Part shown: piece by piece, positions 51,087 to 60,275 of the stretch
How positions within the stretch are numbered: position 1 is the stretch's first letter
Layout: each line of letters begins with the position of its first letter
NCBI RefSeq assembly: GCF_001719615.1
Contig: NZ_MDVX01000003.1
Location: 62,001-126,000, forward strand
Direction: 5' to 3'
Length of the DNA: 64,000 nt
From: Neptunicoccus sediminis
GTDB taxonomy: Bacteria > Pseudomonadota > Alphaproteobacteria > Rhodobacterales > Rhodobacteraceae
The notes under the pieces: model-generated
Databases searched by the model: none
Seen by the model: only the letters and a program-made list of their open reading frames with translations
Told to the model about the DNA's origin: nothing
Translations under genes and position numbers: made by a program

Positions 51087-52346
51087 ATGCGTCGGGTTGT
51101 TGTCACAGGTTTGGGTATGGTTTCGCCGCTGGCTAGCGGTGTGGAAGAAACATGGAAACGTTTGCTGGCGGGTGACAGCGCGGCGGGAACTATCACGCGG
51201 TTTGATGCGGATCATCTGGCGACAAATTACGCCTGCGAGATTCCGCGCGGGGATGGCTCTGACGGGACGTTCAATCCGGATGACTGGATGGAGCCGAAAG
51301 AGCAGCGCAAAGTGGATGACTTTATCCTGTATGGGATCGCGGCGGCGACACAGGCTGTGGAAGACAGCGGCTGGACCCCGAAAGAGGAAGAAGACTTCCA
51401 CCGCACTGGTGTATTGATCGGTTCCGGCATTGGCGGTCTGGATTCTATTGCGCAGACTGCGATCACCCTGAAGGAAAAAGGGCCGCGTCGGGTGTCTCCT
51501 TTCTTTATTCCCGGGGCGCTGATCAATCTGGTTTCCGGTCAGGTTTCCATCAAATACGGCTTTAAAGGCCCGAACCATTCGGTTGTGACGGCGTGTTCCA
51601 CTGGTGCCCATGCGATTGGCGATGCGGCGCGGATTATCGCGCTGGATGATGCGGATGTGATGATTGCCGGTGGTGCTGAAGGTGCGATCTGCGAGATTGG
51701 CATGGCGGGTTTCAACGCCTGTAAGGCGCTGAGCACGAAGCGTCGTGACGACCCGAAATCTGCGAGCCGCCCTTATGATACGGACCGTGACGGGTTTGTC
51801 ATGGGTGAGGGCGCGGGGATCGTGGTTCTGGAAGAATACGAACACGCCAAGGCGCGCGGTGCGAAGATTTATGCAGAGGTTCTCGGGTATGGGATGTCCG
51901 GGGATGCGTATCACATCACCGCCCCGTCCGAGGATGGTGATGGTGGTTTCCGTGCCATGAAAGCGGCGCTGAAACGGGCCGGACTGGAGCCGGAGGACGT
52001 TGATTATATCAATGCGCACGGCACTTCTACGATGGCTGATACGATTGAACTGGGCGCTGTGGAACGGTTGCTTGGGGATCATGCCAAGGATGCGACAATG
52101 TCTTCGACCAAATCGTCGATCGGGCATCTGTTGGGCGCTGCCGGTGCGGTTGAGGCGATCTTTTGTATTCTTGCGCTGCGGGACCAGATTGCCCCGCCGA
52201 CGATCAATCTGGACAATCCGGCTGTGGACAGCACTATCGACCTTGCGCCGAATTCCGCGCGTAAACGGGAGATTGAAGTCGCGCTGTCGAACTCTTTCGG
52301 GTTTGGTGGTACGAACGCTTGCCTGATTATGGGGCGCGCGTCTTAA
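51087..52346 (+). CDS. fabF: 3-oxoacyl-ACP synthase II
   Basis: A 419-residue condensing enzyme. The nucleophile is Cys170 in VVTACSTGAHAIGDA, and the two His are in INAHGTSTMADT and SIGHLLGAAGAVE. GFGGTNACL near the C-terminus completes the fold. It elongates acyl-ACP chains and is the main KAS for cis-vaccenate. It follows acpP, as is common, but with the HisA-like gene between. mltG follows after 75 nt. Confidence 0.96.
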   Translation: MRRVVVTGLGMVSPLASGVEETWKRLLAGDSAAGTITRFDADHLATNYACEIPRGDGSDGTFNPDDWMEPKEQRKVDDFILYGIAAATQAVEDSGWTPKEEEDFHRTGVLIGSGIGGLDSIAQTAITLKEKGPRRVSPFFIPGALINLVSGQVSIKYGFKGPNHSVVTACSTGAHAIGDAARIIALDDADVMIAGGAEGAICEIGMAGFNACKALSTKRRDDPKSASRPYDTDRDGFVMGEGAGIVVLEEYEHAKARGAKIYAEVLGYGMSGDAYHITAPSEDGDGGFRAMKAALKRAGLEPEDVDYINAHGTSTMADTIELGAVERLLGDHAKDATMSSTKSSIGHLLGAAGAVEAIFCILALRDQIAPPTINLDNPAVDSTIDLAPNSARKREIEVALSNSFGFGGTNACLIMGRAS

Positions 52347-52421
52347 GCGTCCCTGATCGGAACACGGTAAGATATTTGCCGCACCGGTGAGAGCACCGGC
52401 GGCACAGCGGAAAGCGCATAG

Positions 52422-53588
52422 ATGGCACGGCATATCGCGGCGAACTTCGTCAACCTTTTGATTGTGCTGCTGGTGGTTGCCGGCGGCTTGTTCTTTTGGG
52501 CCAAGGCGGAGTTCACCCGTCCCGGACCGTTGCAAAGCTCTATTTACATCGAGGTACCGCGCGGCGGCACGGTCAGCCGGCTGTCCAAGACGCTGGAGGA
52601 GCAGGGGGCTGTGTCCTACGGGCTGATCATGCGGGTTGCGTCGGATTATAACGGTCAGGCGAGCCAGTTGAAGTTCGGGAATTACGAAATTCCGGCCCGT
52701 GCTTCGATGGCGGATATTCTGGATATTGTCACCAAGGGCGGTGCCGGGTCGTTCCGGTTCCTTGCCAATTACCGGATCGGTATTCGCGGTGCAAAGATGA
52801 CTTTGTCCGAGCGGGAGCCGGGTACAGGCAAGACCGAAGAACTGGCGGAGTTCGAGGAGGGCGGGGAACTGCCGGAGCCTTATGCCAGACTGGTCGAGGC
52901 CAAAACGCCGATTGTCTACCGGATCACGGTGGCAGAAGGCACCACAAGCTGGCAGATCGTAGAAAGCCTGAAGCAAGCGGATTTCCTTGGCGGTACGTTC
53001 GAGAATGTGCCACCGGAGGGCATGCTGTCCCCGAATACGTACGAGGTGCGGCGTGGTACACTTGTAGAAGATGTGATCGAGCAGATGTTCACCGCGCAGG
53101 AGCGTATTCTGGCGGAGGAATGGGAGAACCGGGCCGAGGGGCTGCCGTTTGACACGCCGGAAGCTGCGTTGACGCTGGCGTCGATCATTGAAAAAGAGAC
53201 TGGTGTTGCGGAGGAACGGGCCGAGGTTGCTGCGGTTTTTGTAAACCGGCTGAATAAGGGCATGAAGTTGCAGATGGACTCCACGGTGGAGTACGGGATT
53301 ACCAACGGCGAAGGTTTTCTGGAACGGGGTTTGCGGCGCAGCGAGTTGTCCAAGAAGACGCCGTACAACACCTATATCATCGAAGGGTTGCCGCCCGGAC
53401 CGATCGGGAACCCCGGACGGGACGCGATCCATGCGACGCTGCACCCCAACGAGAGCAACAATCTGTTCTTTGTTGCTGACGGTACCGGGGGGCATGCTTT
53501 TGCGGAAACTCTGGTCGAGCACAACGCGAATGTTGCGAAATGGCGCAAGATCGAAGCTGAGAAACGGCGGCAGAGCAACGGAGGCTGA
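52422..53588 (+). CDS. mltG: Endolytic murein transglycosylase MltG
   Basis: A 388-residue protein with one N-terminal membrane segment (about 8-27), a LysM-like region, and the YceG catalytic domain; the catalytic Glu is about 257 in LASIIEKETGVAEERAEVA. GFYxx-like NTYEVRRGT and PYNTYIIEGLPPGPI are family hallmarks. It cuts glycan strands during elongation. The acpP/fabF-mltG neighbourhood is conserved in alphaproteobacteria. A strong terminator at 53731 separates it from the GTA genes. Confidence 0.95.
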   Translation: MARHIAANFVNLLIVLLVVAGGLFFWAKAEFTRPGPLQSSIYIEVPRGGTVSRLSKTLEEQGAVSYGLIMRVASDYNGQASQLKFGNYEIPARASMADILDIVTKGGAGSFRFLANYRIGIRGAKMTLSEREPGTGKTEELAEFEEGGELPEPYARLVEAKTPIVYRITVAEGTTSWQIVESLKQADFLGGTFENVPPEGMLSPNTYEVRRGTLVEDVIEQMFTAQERILAEEWENRAEGLPFDTPEAALTLASIIEKETGVAEERAEVAAVFVNRLNKGMKLQMDSTVEYGITNGEGFLERGLRRSELSKKTPYNTYIIEGLPPGPIGNPGRDAIHATLHPNESNNLFFVADGTGGHAFAETLVEHNANVAKWRKIEAEKRRQSNGG

Positions 53589-53730
53589 CGCCCTGCGTTC
53601 TGTAGGAAGTTTATAGATGTCAATGGCTTGATGCCCGTGTTGCGCCTTTGGTGTTGCGCGGGCATTGCGCGTTTGATTGACTTTGCGACCGGTCTTGGAT
53701 ATACCTTTGGACAAGATGGAAGAAGTGGGT

Positions 53731-53766
53731 AACGACCCTGGCAGCAGATGCCTTGGGTCGTTTTTT
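53731..53766 (+). terminator. Strong intrinsic terminator between mltG and GTA g1
   Basis: AACGACCC (53731-53738) pairs with GGGTCGTT (53755-53762), with an inner GGCA/TGCC stem and a run of six Ts at 53761-53766. It ends only 44 nt before the g1 start. It may terminate mltG readthrough or act as an attenuator in a GTA leader if the promoter lies upstream. Confidence 0.9.
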
Positions 53767-53810
53767 GTTTCTACCGTCCCGGTGACAACACCGATAGGAA
53801 CTCTTATAAT

Positions 53811-54137
53811 ATGACGAAGATTGAGAACGTGGATGTGCACGCGCTGCCTTTGGCTTTGCGTGAGGCACGGGCGGCTGTCGCTGAGTTGCGTCAGCGTATT
53901 ATCCGGGACCTGTCGGAGAAGTCTCCGAATGCCGAACCTATGACAACCGCGCAGTTGTTAGCCCTTGTACGGGAATACAGCACTGCGGTTTTGCATGTAA
54001 CGTCGCTTGAGGCCCACATTGAAAAACATAGCAGCGCCATCCGCGGTGTCGTCCAAGGCGACGCCGTCAACCTTGAAGATGCGAGACGCGAGGTCCTTAA
54101 CAGACTTGCTCGGTTCCGTCAGCGAAGCGGAGATTGA
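53811..54137 (+). CDS. GTA g1: putative small terminase-like protein
   Basis: A 108-residue protein in the g1 position of the RcGTA cluster. Helical, with MTTAQLLALVREYSTAVLHV and a basic C-terminus (NRLARFRQRSGD). In RcGTA the first ORF is proposed to be the small terminase subunit needed for DNA packaging. TAGGAA lies 10 nt before the ATG. Its end overlaps g2 by 59 nt. Confidence 0.8.
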   Translation: MTKIENVDVHALPLALREARAAVAELRQRIIRDLSEKSPNAEPMTTAQLLALVREYSTAVLHVTSLEAHIEKHSSAIRGVVQGDAVNLEDARREVLNRLARFRQRSGD

Positions 54138-55434
54138 GACGTTTCTTGCAGGACTGAGCGATCAGACGCTGATGGCGCTGCCGTATCTGTTCGATCTGTG
54201 GGCCTTGCCCCATCAAAGAGCGCCCAAGGGAGATTGGGCCACATGGGTGATCATGGGCGGGCGCGGGGCCGGTAAGACCCGTGCCGGTGCGGAATGGGTG
54301 CGCCAGCAGGTCGAGGGGCCACAAGCGGGCGACATTGGTCGTTATCGTCGTGTGGCGCTGGTGGGAGAAACACTGGATCAGGTGCGTGAGGTTATGGTGT
54401 TCGGGGAGAGCGGCATTATGGCCTGTAGTCCGCCGGACCGGAAACCGGAGTGGCATGGGTCGCGACGGGTGCTGGTCTGGCCGAACGGAGCGGAAGCCTG
54501 GGCGATGTCTGCCAGCAGTCCGGAGGCGCTGCGCGGGCCGCAGTTTGATTGCGCCTGGGCGGACGAGTTGGGCAAGTGGCGGCAGGGGCGGGACTGCTGG
54601 GATATGCTGCAGTTCGCCCTGCGTTTGGGGGAAGCGCCACGGGCGCTGGTGACAACCACACCGCGTAACATCGGGGTGTTGAAAGAGATTCTGAAGGCTG
54701 ACGATACGGTTGTGACCCATGCGGCAACGGAGGCAAATAAGGCGAATCTTGCGCCCGGATTTCTAAAGAAGGTTTACACGGATTACAGCGGCACGCGTCT
54801 GGGCCGTCAGGAGCTGGACGGGCGGATGCTGGAAGATGCAGAGGGCGCTTTGTGGCCGCTGGAGCGGCTGGACGGGCTGCGGCGGGCCGAAGTGCCGGAG
54901 ATGGACCGGATCGTGGTCGCGGTGGATCCTCCGGCTTCGGGAAAATCCACGGCGGATGCCTGTGGCATTGTGGTTGCGGGGATGCAGAAGACTGGCGCGG
55001 GTCCGCAGGACTGGCGGGCCTGGGTGCTGGAGGATGCGAGCATTCGGGGGGCGAGCCCTGCGAAATGGGCTGCGCGGGTGGTCGAGGCGGCGCGGAGCTG
55101 GCAGGCGGATCGCGTGGTGGCCGAGGTTAATCAGGGCGGTGACATGGTGGAAAGCGTATTGCGCCAGCAGGACCCGCTTTTGGCGTATCGGGGCGTTCAT
55201 GCGACCCGCGGCAAAACCGTTCGGGCAGAGCCTGTGGCGGCGCTTTATGAACAGGGGCGCGTGTTTCACGCGGCGGGTTTGCAGGCGCTGGAGGCCCAGA
55301 TGGGCGATATGACGTTGCTCGGGTATGAAGGCAAAGGATCGCCGGATCGGGTGGATGCCTTGGTTTGGGCGCTGACGGATTTGATGATTGATCCGGCGGC
55401 AAGTTTTCACAGGCCGCAGATACGCCGCTTGTAG
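54079..55434 (+). CDS. GTA g2: terminase large subunit
   Basis: A 451-residue headful-packaging ATPase/nuclease. Walker A is GGRGAGKT (about 60-67), Walker B is FDCAWADELGKW, and the motor motif is VTTTPRNIG. The C-terminal RNase H-like nuclease begins with VAVDPPASG and contains AEVNQGGDMV. ATG 54079 lies within g1; the frame is open upstream to 54007. It packages host DNA in GTA particles. Confidence 0.95.
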   Translation: MRDARSLTDLLGSVSEAEIETFLAGLSDQTLMALPYLFDLWALPHQRAPKGDWATWVIMGGRGAGKTRAGAEWVRQQVEGPQAGDIGRYRRVALVGETLDQVREVMVFGESGIMACSPPDRKPEWHGSRRVLVWPNGAEAWAMSASSPEALRGPQFDCAWADELGKWRQGRDCWDMLQFALRLGEAPRALVTTTPRNIGVLKEILKADDTVVTHAATEANKANLAPGFLKKVYTDYSGTRLGRQELDGRMLEDAEGALWPLERLDGLRRAEVPEMDRIVVAVDPPASGKSTADACGIVVAGMQKTGAGPQDWRAWVLEDASIRGASPAKWAARVVEAARSWQADRVVAEVNQGGDMVESVLRQQDPLLAYRGVHATRGKTVRAEPVAALYEQGRVFHAAGLQALEAQMGDMTLLGYEGKGSPDRVDALVWALTDLMIDPAASFHRPQIRRL

Positions 55435-55482
55435 GTCGGCGTGTAACGCACTGTTTCAAATACACATTAGGAGTAAATTCAG

Positions 55483-56661
55483 ATGGTACTGCAATTTTTG
55501 CGCAGTGCGTCCCAAAGGGATGTGCCCGAAGAAAAAGCCTCGGCCGCGGGGCCGGTGATCGCGTTTCACGGTGCGGGGCGGCCTGCATGGTCGGCGCGGG
55601 ATGTGGCGAGTTTGACGCGCAGCGGTTTTCTGTCCAATCCGGTTGGATTCCGCTGTGTGAAGATGATCGCGGAGGCGGCTGCGGCGGTTCCTTTGGTGGT
55701 GAGCGGGCCGGAGCGACGCTTTGATGTGCATCCGCTGGTTGACCTGCTGGCGCGGCCGAACGGTCTTCAGGGGGGGGCGGACCTGCTGGAGAGTTTCTAC
55801 GGGCAGTTTCTACTGTCCGGTGATGGGTATCTTGAGGCTGCGGGGAGCGGCGCAGGTGGCGGGCCGGCCGAGGTATATGTGCTGCGCTCGGATCGGATGA
55901 AGGTGGTTCCGGGCGCTGACGGCTGGCCGGTAGCGTATGAATATGCAGTCGGGGCGCGCAAGGTGCGGTTTGACATGGGAGCAGAGTTGCCGCCGGTTTG
56001 TCATGTGCGGGCGTTTCATCCGCTGGACGATCATTACGGGTTGTCCCCGATACAGGCGGCAGCCACGGCGCTGGATGTGCATAATGCGGCGTGCCGCTGG
56101 TCTAAAGCGCTGCTGGATAATGCGGCGCGGCCTAGCGGTGCGATTGTGTATCGCGGGGTAGATGGTCAGGGCAGTTTACAGGCGGATCAGTATGACCGGC
56201 TGGTTGAGGAAATTGAGGCGAACCATCAGGGGGCACGCAATGCAGGGCGTCCGATGTTGTTGGAGGGCGGTCTGGACTGGAAGCCGATGGGGTTTTCGCC
56301 CTCGGATATGGAGTTCCAGAAAACCAAGGAAAGTGCCGCGCGGGAGGTGGCTTTGGCCTTTGGGGTGCCGCCGATGCTGCTGGGGCTGCCCGGAGATGCG
56401 ACATATGCGAATTATGCCGAAGCGAACCGCGCCTTTTACCGGCTGACGGTTTTGCCGCTGGCGCAAAAGCTGGGGGCGGCCTTGTCAGCCTGGCTGCCAC
56501 AATTTTACGGGGAAGATTTGCGGGTTCATGCGGATCTGGACGGTATTCCGGCGCTCGCCATCGAGCGGGAGGCCCAGTGGCGGCGTGTATCCGAGGCGGA
56601 TTTCCTGTCGGATCGGGAAAAGCGGAGGCTGTTGGGGTTGCCGGCTGAACCGGATGAGTAG
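55483..56661 (+). CDS. GTA g3: HK97-family portal protein
   Basis: A 392-residue portal. SFYGQFLLSGDGYLE, HPLDDHYGLSPIQAAATAL and FGVPPMLLGLPGDATYANY are typical of HK97-type portals. It forms the dodecameric DNA entry ring of the head. AGGAG precedes the ATG. The end overlaps the next gene by 8 nt. Confidence 0.95.
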   Translation: MVLQFLRSASQRDVPEEKASAAGPVIAFHGAGRPAWSARDVASLTRSGFLSNPVGFRCVKMIAEAAAAVPLVVSGPERRFDVHPLVDLLARPNGLQGGADLLESFYGQFLLSGDGYLEAAGSGAGGGPAEVYVLRSDRMKVVPGADGWPVAYEYAVGARKVRFDMGAELPPVCHVRAFHPLDDHYGLSPIQAAATALDVHNAACRWSKALLDNAARPSGAIVYRGVDGQGSLQADQYDRLVEEIEANHQGARNAGRPMLLEGGLDWKPMGFSPSDMEFQKTKESAAREVALAFGVPPMLLGLPGDATYANYAEANRAFYRLTVLPLAQKLGAALSAWLPQFYGEDLRVHADLDGIPALAIEREAQWRRVSEADFLSDREKRRLLGLPAEPDE

Positions 56662-56890
56662 GGGCGTCGGATCGCGGTATTTATACGAGCCTTTCGAGGC
56701 GGCGGCGAAGCTGGAAACCCACCGGCAGGTGACGGATGAACGCTGGATCGCGCTGGAGCGGTGGCTAGAGATGATCGAGAGTTCGCTGGAGCGTCTGGAG
56801 CGCCGGATCTGGATGGCGGTCTACGGTGTGGTCGGCTTCGTTCTGACACGCGGCGTGTTGGTACTGCTGGACGTGACACAGCAGGTTTGA
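56654..56890 (+). CDS. GTA g3.5: head formation protein (rcc01685-like)
   Basis: A 78-residue protein starting at ATG 56654, overlapping the portal stop. The N-terminal half is a helix rich in Glu and Arg (RWLEMIESSLERLERRIW), and the C-terminal half is a membrane-like segment (YGVVGFVLTRGVLVLLDV). The position matches RcGTA g3.5, a small gene between portal and protease. Confidence 0.8.
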   Translation: MSRGVGSRYLYEPFEAAAKLETHRQVTDERWIALERWLEMIESSLERLERRIWMAVYGVVGFVLTRGVLVLLDVTQQV

Positions 56891-56923
56891 TGCCATCCGG
56901 CATCGCAAATCAAGGGAAACGGT

Positions 56924-57481
56924 ATGGGAAATGGTGACGGCGCTGGTGCGCTGGAGAGGAAGTTTTGCCGGTTTGAGGCGGGCATTGATGTGTCGCAGGG
57001 ATGTGAAATCTCGGGCTATGCGTCGGTGTTCGGGGCTTCGGACCAAGGTGGCGATGTGGTGCAGAGAGGCGCTTACGGGCGCAGTCTGAAGGCGATGTCG
57101 CTGGAAGGGCGGCGGGTGAAAATGCTTTGGCAGCATGATCCGGGCCGCCCTATCGGGGTCTGGGAAGAGGTGCGCGAAGACGACAAGGGTCTGTTCGTCA
57201 AAGGGCGTATTCTGGCAGAAGTTCAGGCTGGCGCTGAGGCTTTGGCGTTGATCAAGGCCGGCGCGATTGAAGGGCTGTCTATTGGGTATCGAACAATTCG
57301 CGCCGAGAAATCCGCAAACGGCGCGCGTTTGTTGCATGAACTCGATCTTTGGGAGGTTTCGCTTGTGACGTTCCCGATGCTTCCGGAGGCGCGGGTCGAT
57401 CCGGCGGGCAAGGCAGAAAATGCGCTGGCAGAAGAGCTGATTGCCTCGCTCCATGCAGCGAAAACACAGTTATCGGCCTGA
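56924..57481 (+). CDS. GTA g4: HK97-family prohead protease
   Basis: A 185-residue serine protease. The catalytic His lies in LWQHDPGRPIG and the Ser in EGLSIGYRTIRA; SGYASVFG is the usual N-terminal motif. It removes the capsid scaffold region during head maturation. It precedes the capsid gene, as in RcGTA. Confidence 0.94.
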   Translation: MGNGDGAGALERKFCRFEAGIDVSQGCEISGYASVFGASDQGGDVVQRGAYGRSLKAMSLEGRRVKMLWQHDPGRPIGVWEEVREDDKGLFVKGRILAEVQAGAEALALIKAGAIEGLSIGYRTIRAEKSANGARLLHELDLWEVSLVTFPMLPEARVDPAGKAENALAEELIASLHAAKTQLSA

Positions 57482-57542
57482 GGTCGGACAGAGATTTATT
57501 CAAATTTTTAACATCAGTTTCAACAACAGCACAGGATTGATC

Positions 57543-58742
57543 ATGAGCACATCAACCACCCCCGCGCCGCAAGGCGGGCCAGAGGCCAAATCCATGCCCT
57601 CGCTTCAGGTGAAGGCAGCGATGGAAGATTTTCTACAGGACGTAACCAAAGTGAATAGCGATTTGAAAAACCGACTTCTAGAACAGGAAAAGAGATTGAA
57701 CATGCTGGAACGTAAGAACACTGGCGCGCGGCGCCCCGTATTGTCCGCTGTAGCCGAGGTCGAGGTGCCCCATAAGAAGGCGTTTGCGGCTTATCTGCGG
57801 AGCGGTGACGATGACGGAATGCGTGCGCTGGATGTGGAAGAAAAGGCGCTGTCCACGGCGGTTTCCGGCGATGGGGGCTATCTGGTTGATCCCCAGACGG
57901 CGGATCAGATTGCCGGGGTGCTGCATGCTACGGCGTCGATCCGGTCTGTTGCCAATGTGGTGGCGGTGGAGTCCACGGCCTATGATGTGCTGGTCGATCA
58001 CACAGAACTGGGTGCGGGATGGGCGAGCGAAACGGGTTCGGCCTCTGAGACTTCAACGCCGCAGGTGGAGCGGATTTCCATTCCGTTGCACGAATTGTCG
58101 GCCCTGCCCAAAGCCTCGCAGCGGTTGCTGGATGACAGTGCCTTTGACGTGGAGGGCTGGCTGGCCGCGCGGATTGCAGACAAGTTTTCCCGTGCGGAGG
58201 GCGTGGCTTTTGTGTCTGGTGACGGGGTGGACAAGCCGACAGGTTTTTTGACCTATCCGGCGGTTGTTAATGACAGTTGGAGCTGGGGAAACCTTGGTTA
58301 TGTGGCAACGGGTGCGGACGGGGATTTTGCGGCGCTTGATCCGGCGGATGCGATTGTCGATCTGGTGTATTCGTTGGGGGCCCGTTACCGCGCGAATGCG
58401 ACCTTTGTGATGAATTCCAAGACGGCTGGTGCGGTGCGCAAGATGAAGGATGCGGACGGTCGGTTCTTGTGGTCGGACGGGCTGGCTGCGGGAGAGCCTG
58501 CGCGTCTGATGGGCTATGCGGTGCTGGTGGCCGAGGATATGCCGGATATTTCCAGCGGGGCCAATGCCATCGCCTTTGGAGATTTTGCGGCCGGTTACAC
58601 GGTGGCGGAGCGGCCTGATCTGCGGATTTTACGCGATCCGTTCAGCGCGAAACCCCATGTTCTGTTCTACGCCACCAAGCGTGTCGGCGGTGATGTAAGC
58701 GATTTTGCGGCGATCAAACTTCTGAAGTTTGCAGTTTCCTAA
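57543..58742 (+). CDS. GTA g5: HK97-fold major capsid protein
   Basis: A 399-residue capsid protein. The first about 100 residues form a coiled-coil scaffold (LKNRLLEQEKRLNMLE) probably removed by g4. The mature part starts near VSGDGGYLVDPQTADQI and ends VSDFAAIKLLKFAVS, typical HK97-fold. ATG 57543 follows CAGGA. Two large hairpins follow the stop. Confidence 0.95.
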   Translation: MSTSTTPAPQGGPEAKSMPSLQVKAAMEDFLQDVTKVNSDLKNRLLEQEKRLNMLERKNTGARRPVLSAVAEVEVPHKKAFAAYLRSGDDDGMRALDVEEKALSTAVSGDGGYLVDPQTADQIAGVLHATASIRSVANVVAVESTAYDVLVDHTELGAGWASETGSASETSTPQVERISIPLHELSALPKASQRLLDDSAFDVEGWLAARIADKFSRAEGVAFVSGDGVDKPTGFLTYPAVVNDSWSWGNLGYVATGADGDFAALDPADAIVDLVYSLGARYRANATFVMNSKTAGAVRKMKDADGRFLWSDGLAAGEPARLMGYAVLVAEDMPDISSGANAIAFGDFAAGYTVAERPDLRILRDPFSAKPHVLFYATKRVGGDVSDFAAIKLLKFAVS

Positions 58743-58752
58743 ACCGTAGAAG

Positions 58753-58790
58753 AGATCCCGTTCAGGGATGGTGCGACGGGGTCTTTCTTC
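58753..58790 (+). terminator. Terminator-like hairpin after the GTA capsid gene
   Basis: AGATCCCGT (58753-58761) pairs with ACGGGGTCT (58776-58784), one G-U, and is followed by TTCTTC. It lies 10 nt after the capsid stop codon and could cause partial termination. Confidence 0.65.
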
Positions 58791-58799
58791 GTCGTTCCT

Positions 58800-58852
58800 G
58801 ATGTGCTGCGGGCTGGCTCTGCTGTCCTCCGTCCGGCCGGCCCGCGCACATC
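58800..58852 (+). other. Long GC-rich stem-loop between g5 and g6
   Basis: GATGTGC-T-GCGGGC-T-GGC (58800-58817) pairs with GCC-G-GCCCGC-GCACATC (58836-58852): 17 pairs including one U-G, with one bulged T, and an 18-nt loop. No T-run follows directly. It could protect the capsid mRNA 3' end or limit translation of g6. Confidence 0.75.
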
Positions 58853-58891
58853 AATTTAATGATTTATGATCCGTATTGGGAGAATACGCTT

Positions 58892-59479
58892 ATGATTTTG
58901 ACCGAACTTACCAGCGTTCCGAGCGGATCGCTGCCTTTGGCGTTACTGAAGGATCATTTGCGGCTGGGGACGGGATTTTCCAGCAGCGCAGAGCAGGATG
59001 ATCTTTTAGAGGCCTATCTGCGTGCAGCGATCAGCGCTGTGGAAGGGCGCACAGGGCTTGTGCTGTTGGAGAAGTCTTATAACTGGGCGCTGACGGGGTG
59101 GCGGCATTACGACCGGCAGGTTCTGCCGGTGCGTCCGGTGCAATCTGTGGATGCGGTGACACTGGTAGATCGGGCGGGTGCTGAGGCGGTGGTGCCGCCG
59201 GAAACCTACCATCTGGAGCGGGACAGTCAGAGCCCTGCTTTGGTGGCGGTGGGGCTGGCGCTGGCGGTTATTCCCGAGACGGGCAGCGCAGAGATTACCT
59301 TTACCGCCGGATACGGCCCGTTGTGGAGCGACTTACCGCCTGATCTTGCGCGGGCGGTTCTGATGCTCGCGGCAGAGTTTTACGAGCACCGTGCGAGCCG
59401 TGAGGGGGCCAGTTTGCCGCCGGCGATCCTGTCCTTGCTGGAGCGGTTTCGCAAGGTGCGCCTGTTGGGGGGCGTCTAG
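58892..59479 (+). CDS. GTA g6: head-tail connector protein
   Basis: A 195-residue connector of the gp6 type. LALLKDHLRLG and AAISAVEGRTGLVLLE are the conserved helices; PVRPVQSVDAVTL follows. It joins portal and tail. ATG 58892 is chosen for the GGGAGA upstream and the typical start MILTELTSVP. Confidence 0.9.
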   Translation: MILTELTSVPSGSLPLALLKDHLRLGTGFSSSAEQDDLLEAYLRAAISAVEGRTGLVLLEKSYNWALTGWRHYDRQVLPVRPVQSVDAVTLVDRAGAEAVVPPETYHLERDSQSPALVAVGLALAVIPETGSAEITFTAGYGPLWSDLPPDLARAVLMLAAEFYEHRASREGASLPPAILSLLERFRKVRLLGGV

Positions 59480-59821
59480 ATGAAGCGGAAGGTGGAATTG
59501 AACCGGCGTTTGACACTGGAGCGGCGGCAGCGGATTTCCGATGGCGCGGGCGGTTTTGCGCGGGACTGGGTGGCCTTGGGAGAGGTCTGGGCCGATGTGC
59601 AGATGCGCAGTGTGCGGGTGACAGAAGTGTCGGCGGGGACCACCGCGTTAGAGCGGCACAGGATCATTGTGCGTGGTGCGCCACAGGGTGATCCGCAGCG
59701 ACCGATGCCGGGGCAGCGGTTTGTTGAGGGGAGCCGGATTTACGGAATTGAATCGGTAGCCGAGCATGACAGTGCGGGGCTGTATCTTTTGTGCTGGACC
59801 CGTGAGGAGGTGCTGACGTGA
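59480..59821 (+). CDS. GTA g7: head closure / head-tail adaptor protein
   Basis: A 113-residue small beta-barrel protein of the phage head closure family. RRLTLERRQRISDGAGGFARDW and VWADVQM are typical. It abuts g6 (TAGATG) and overlaps g8 by 4 nt. Confidence 0.9.
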   Translation: MKRKVELNRRLTLERRQRISDGAGGFARDWVALGEVWADVQMRSVRVTEVSAGTTALERHRIIVRGAPQGDPQRPMPGQRFVEGSRIYGIESVAEHDSAGLYLLCWTREEVLT

Positions 59822-60228
59822 CTTATGCGGTTTCTCATGCGCTTCAACAGGGGGTTTATCAAACGTTAACAGGGGACGGCGCAGTGAGTGCTTTGGTGGG
59901 GGAGCATATTTTCGATGCGCCGCCAAGCGGAGCGATACCGGATCTTTATGTAACGCTCGGGGATGAGCAGGTGCGCGACAAGTCCAGCGGTTCGGCGGGC
60001 GCGGCCCTGCATGATCTGGATATTCGCGTGGTGTCCTCGGCGGCGGGATTTGCAGCGGCAAAACAGGTGGCGGCGGCGGTTTGTGATGCGGTGATCGGGG
60101 CGGAGATTGCCCTGACGCGCGGACGGCTAATTTCGCTGTCATTTCGTGCTGCCCGCGCGGTGCGGGAGGGCAGTCCGGAACAGCGGCAGATCCGTCTGAA
60201 ATTCCGCGCCTTCGTTGAGGATAGCTGA
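59818..60228 (+). CDS. GTA g8: tail terminator protein (DUF3168)
   Basis: A 136-residue DUF3168 protein: ALQQGVYQTLTGDGAVSALVG at the N-terminus and DKSSGSAGAALHDLDIRVVS. It caps the tail tube. Overlaps g7 by the ATGA-type junction GTGACT. Confidence 0.9.
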   Translation: MTYAVSHALQQGVYQTLTGDGAVSALVGEHIFDAPPSGAIPDLYVTLGDEQVRDKSSGSAGAALHDLDIRVVSSAAGFAAAKQVAAAVCDAVIGAEIALTRGRLISLSFRAARAVREGSPEQRQIRLKFRAFVEDS

Positions 60229-60275
60229 CTCCTGCGGGTCGGTTCTTAGAAAAACACAGGATTTAGGAGAAAGTT

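Noticed and set aside
50998-52381. GATATTTGCCGC repeats before fabF and mltG as a regulon site
   Set aside because: Only two short copies at different distances from the starts; could be chance in this sequence.
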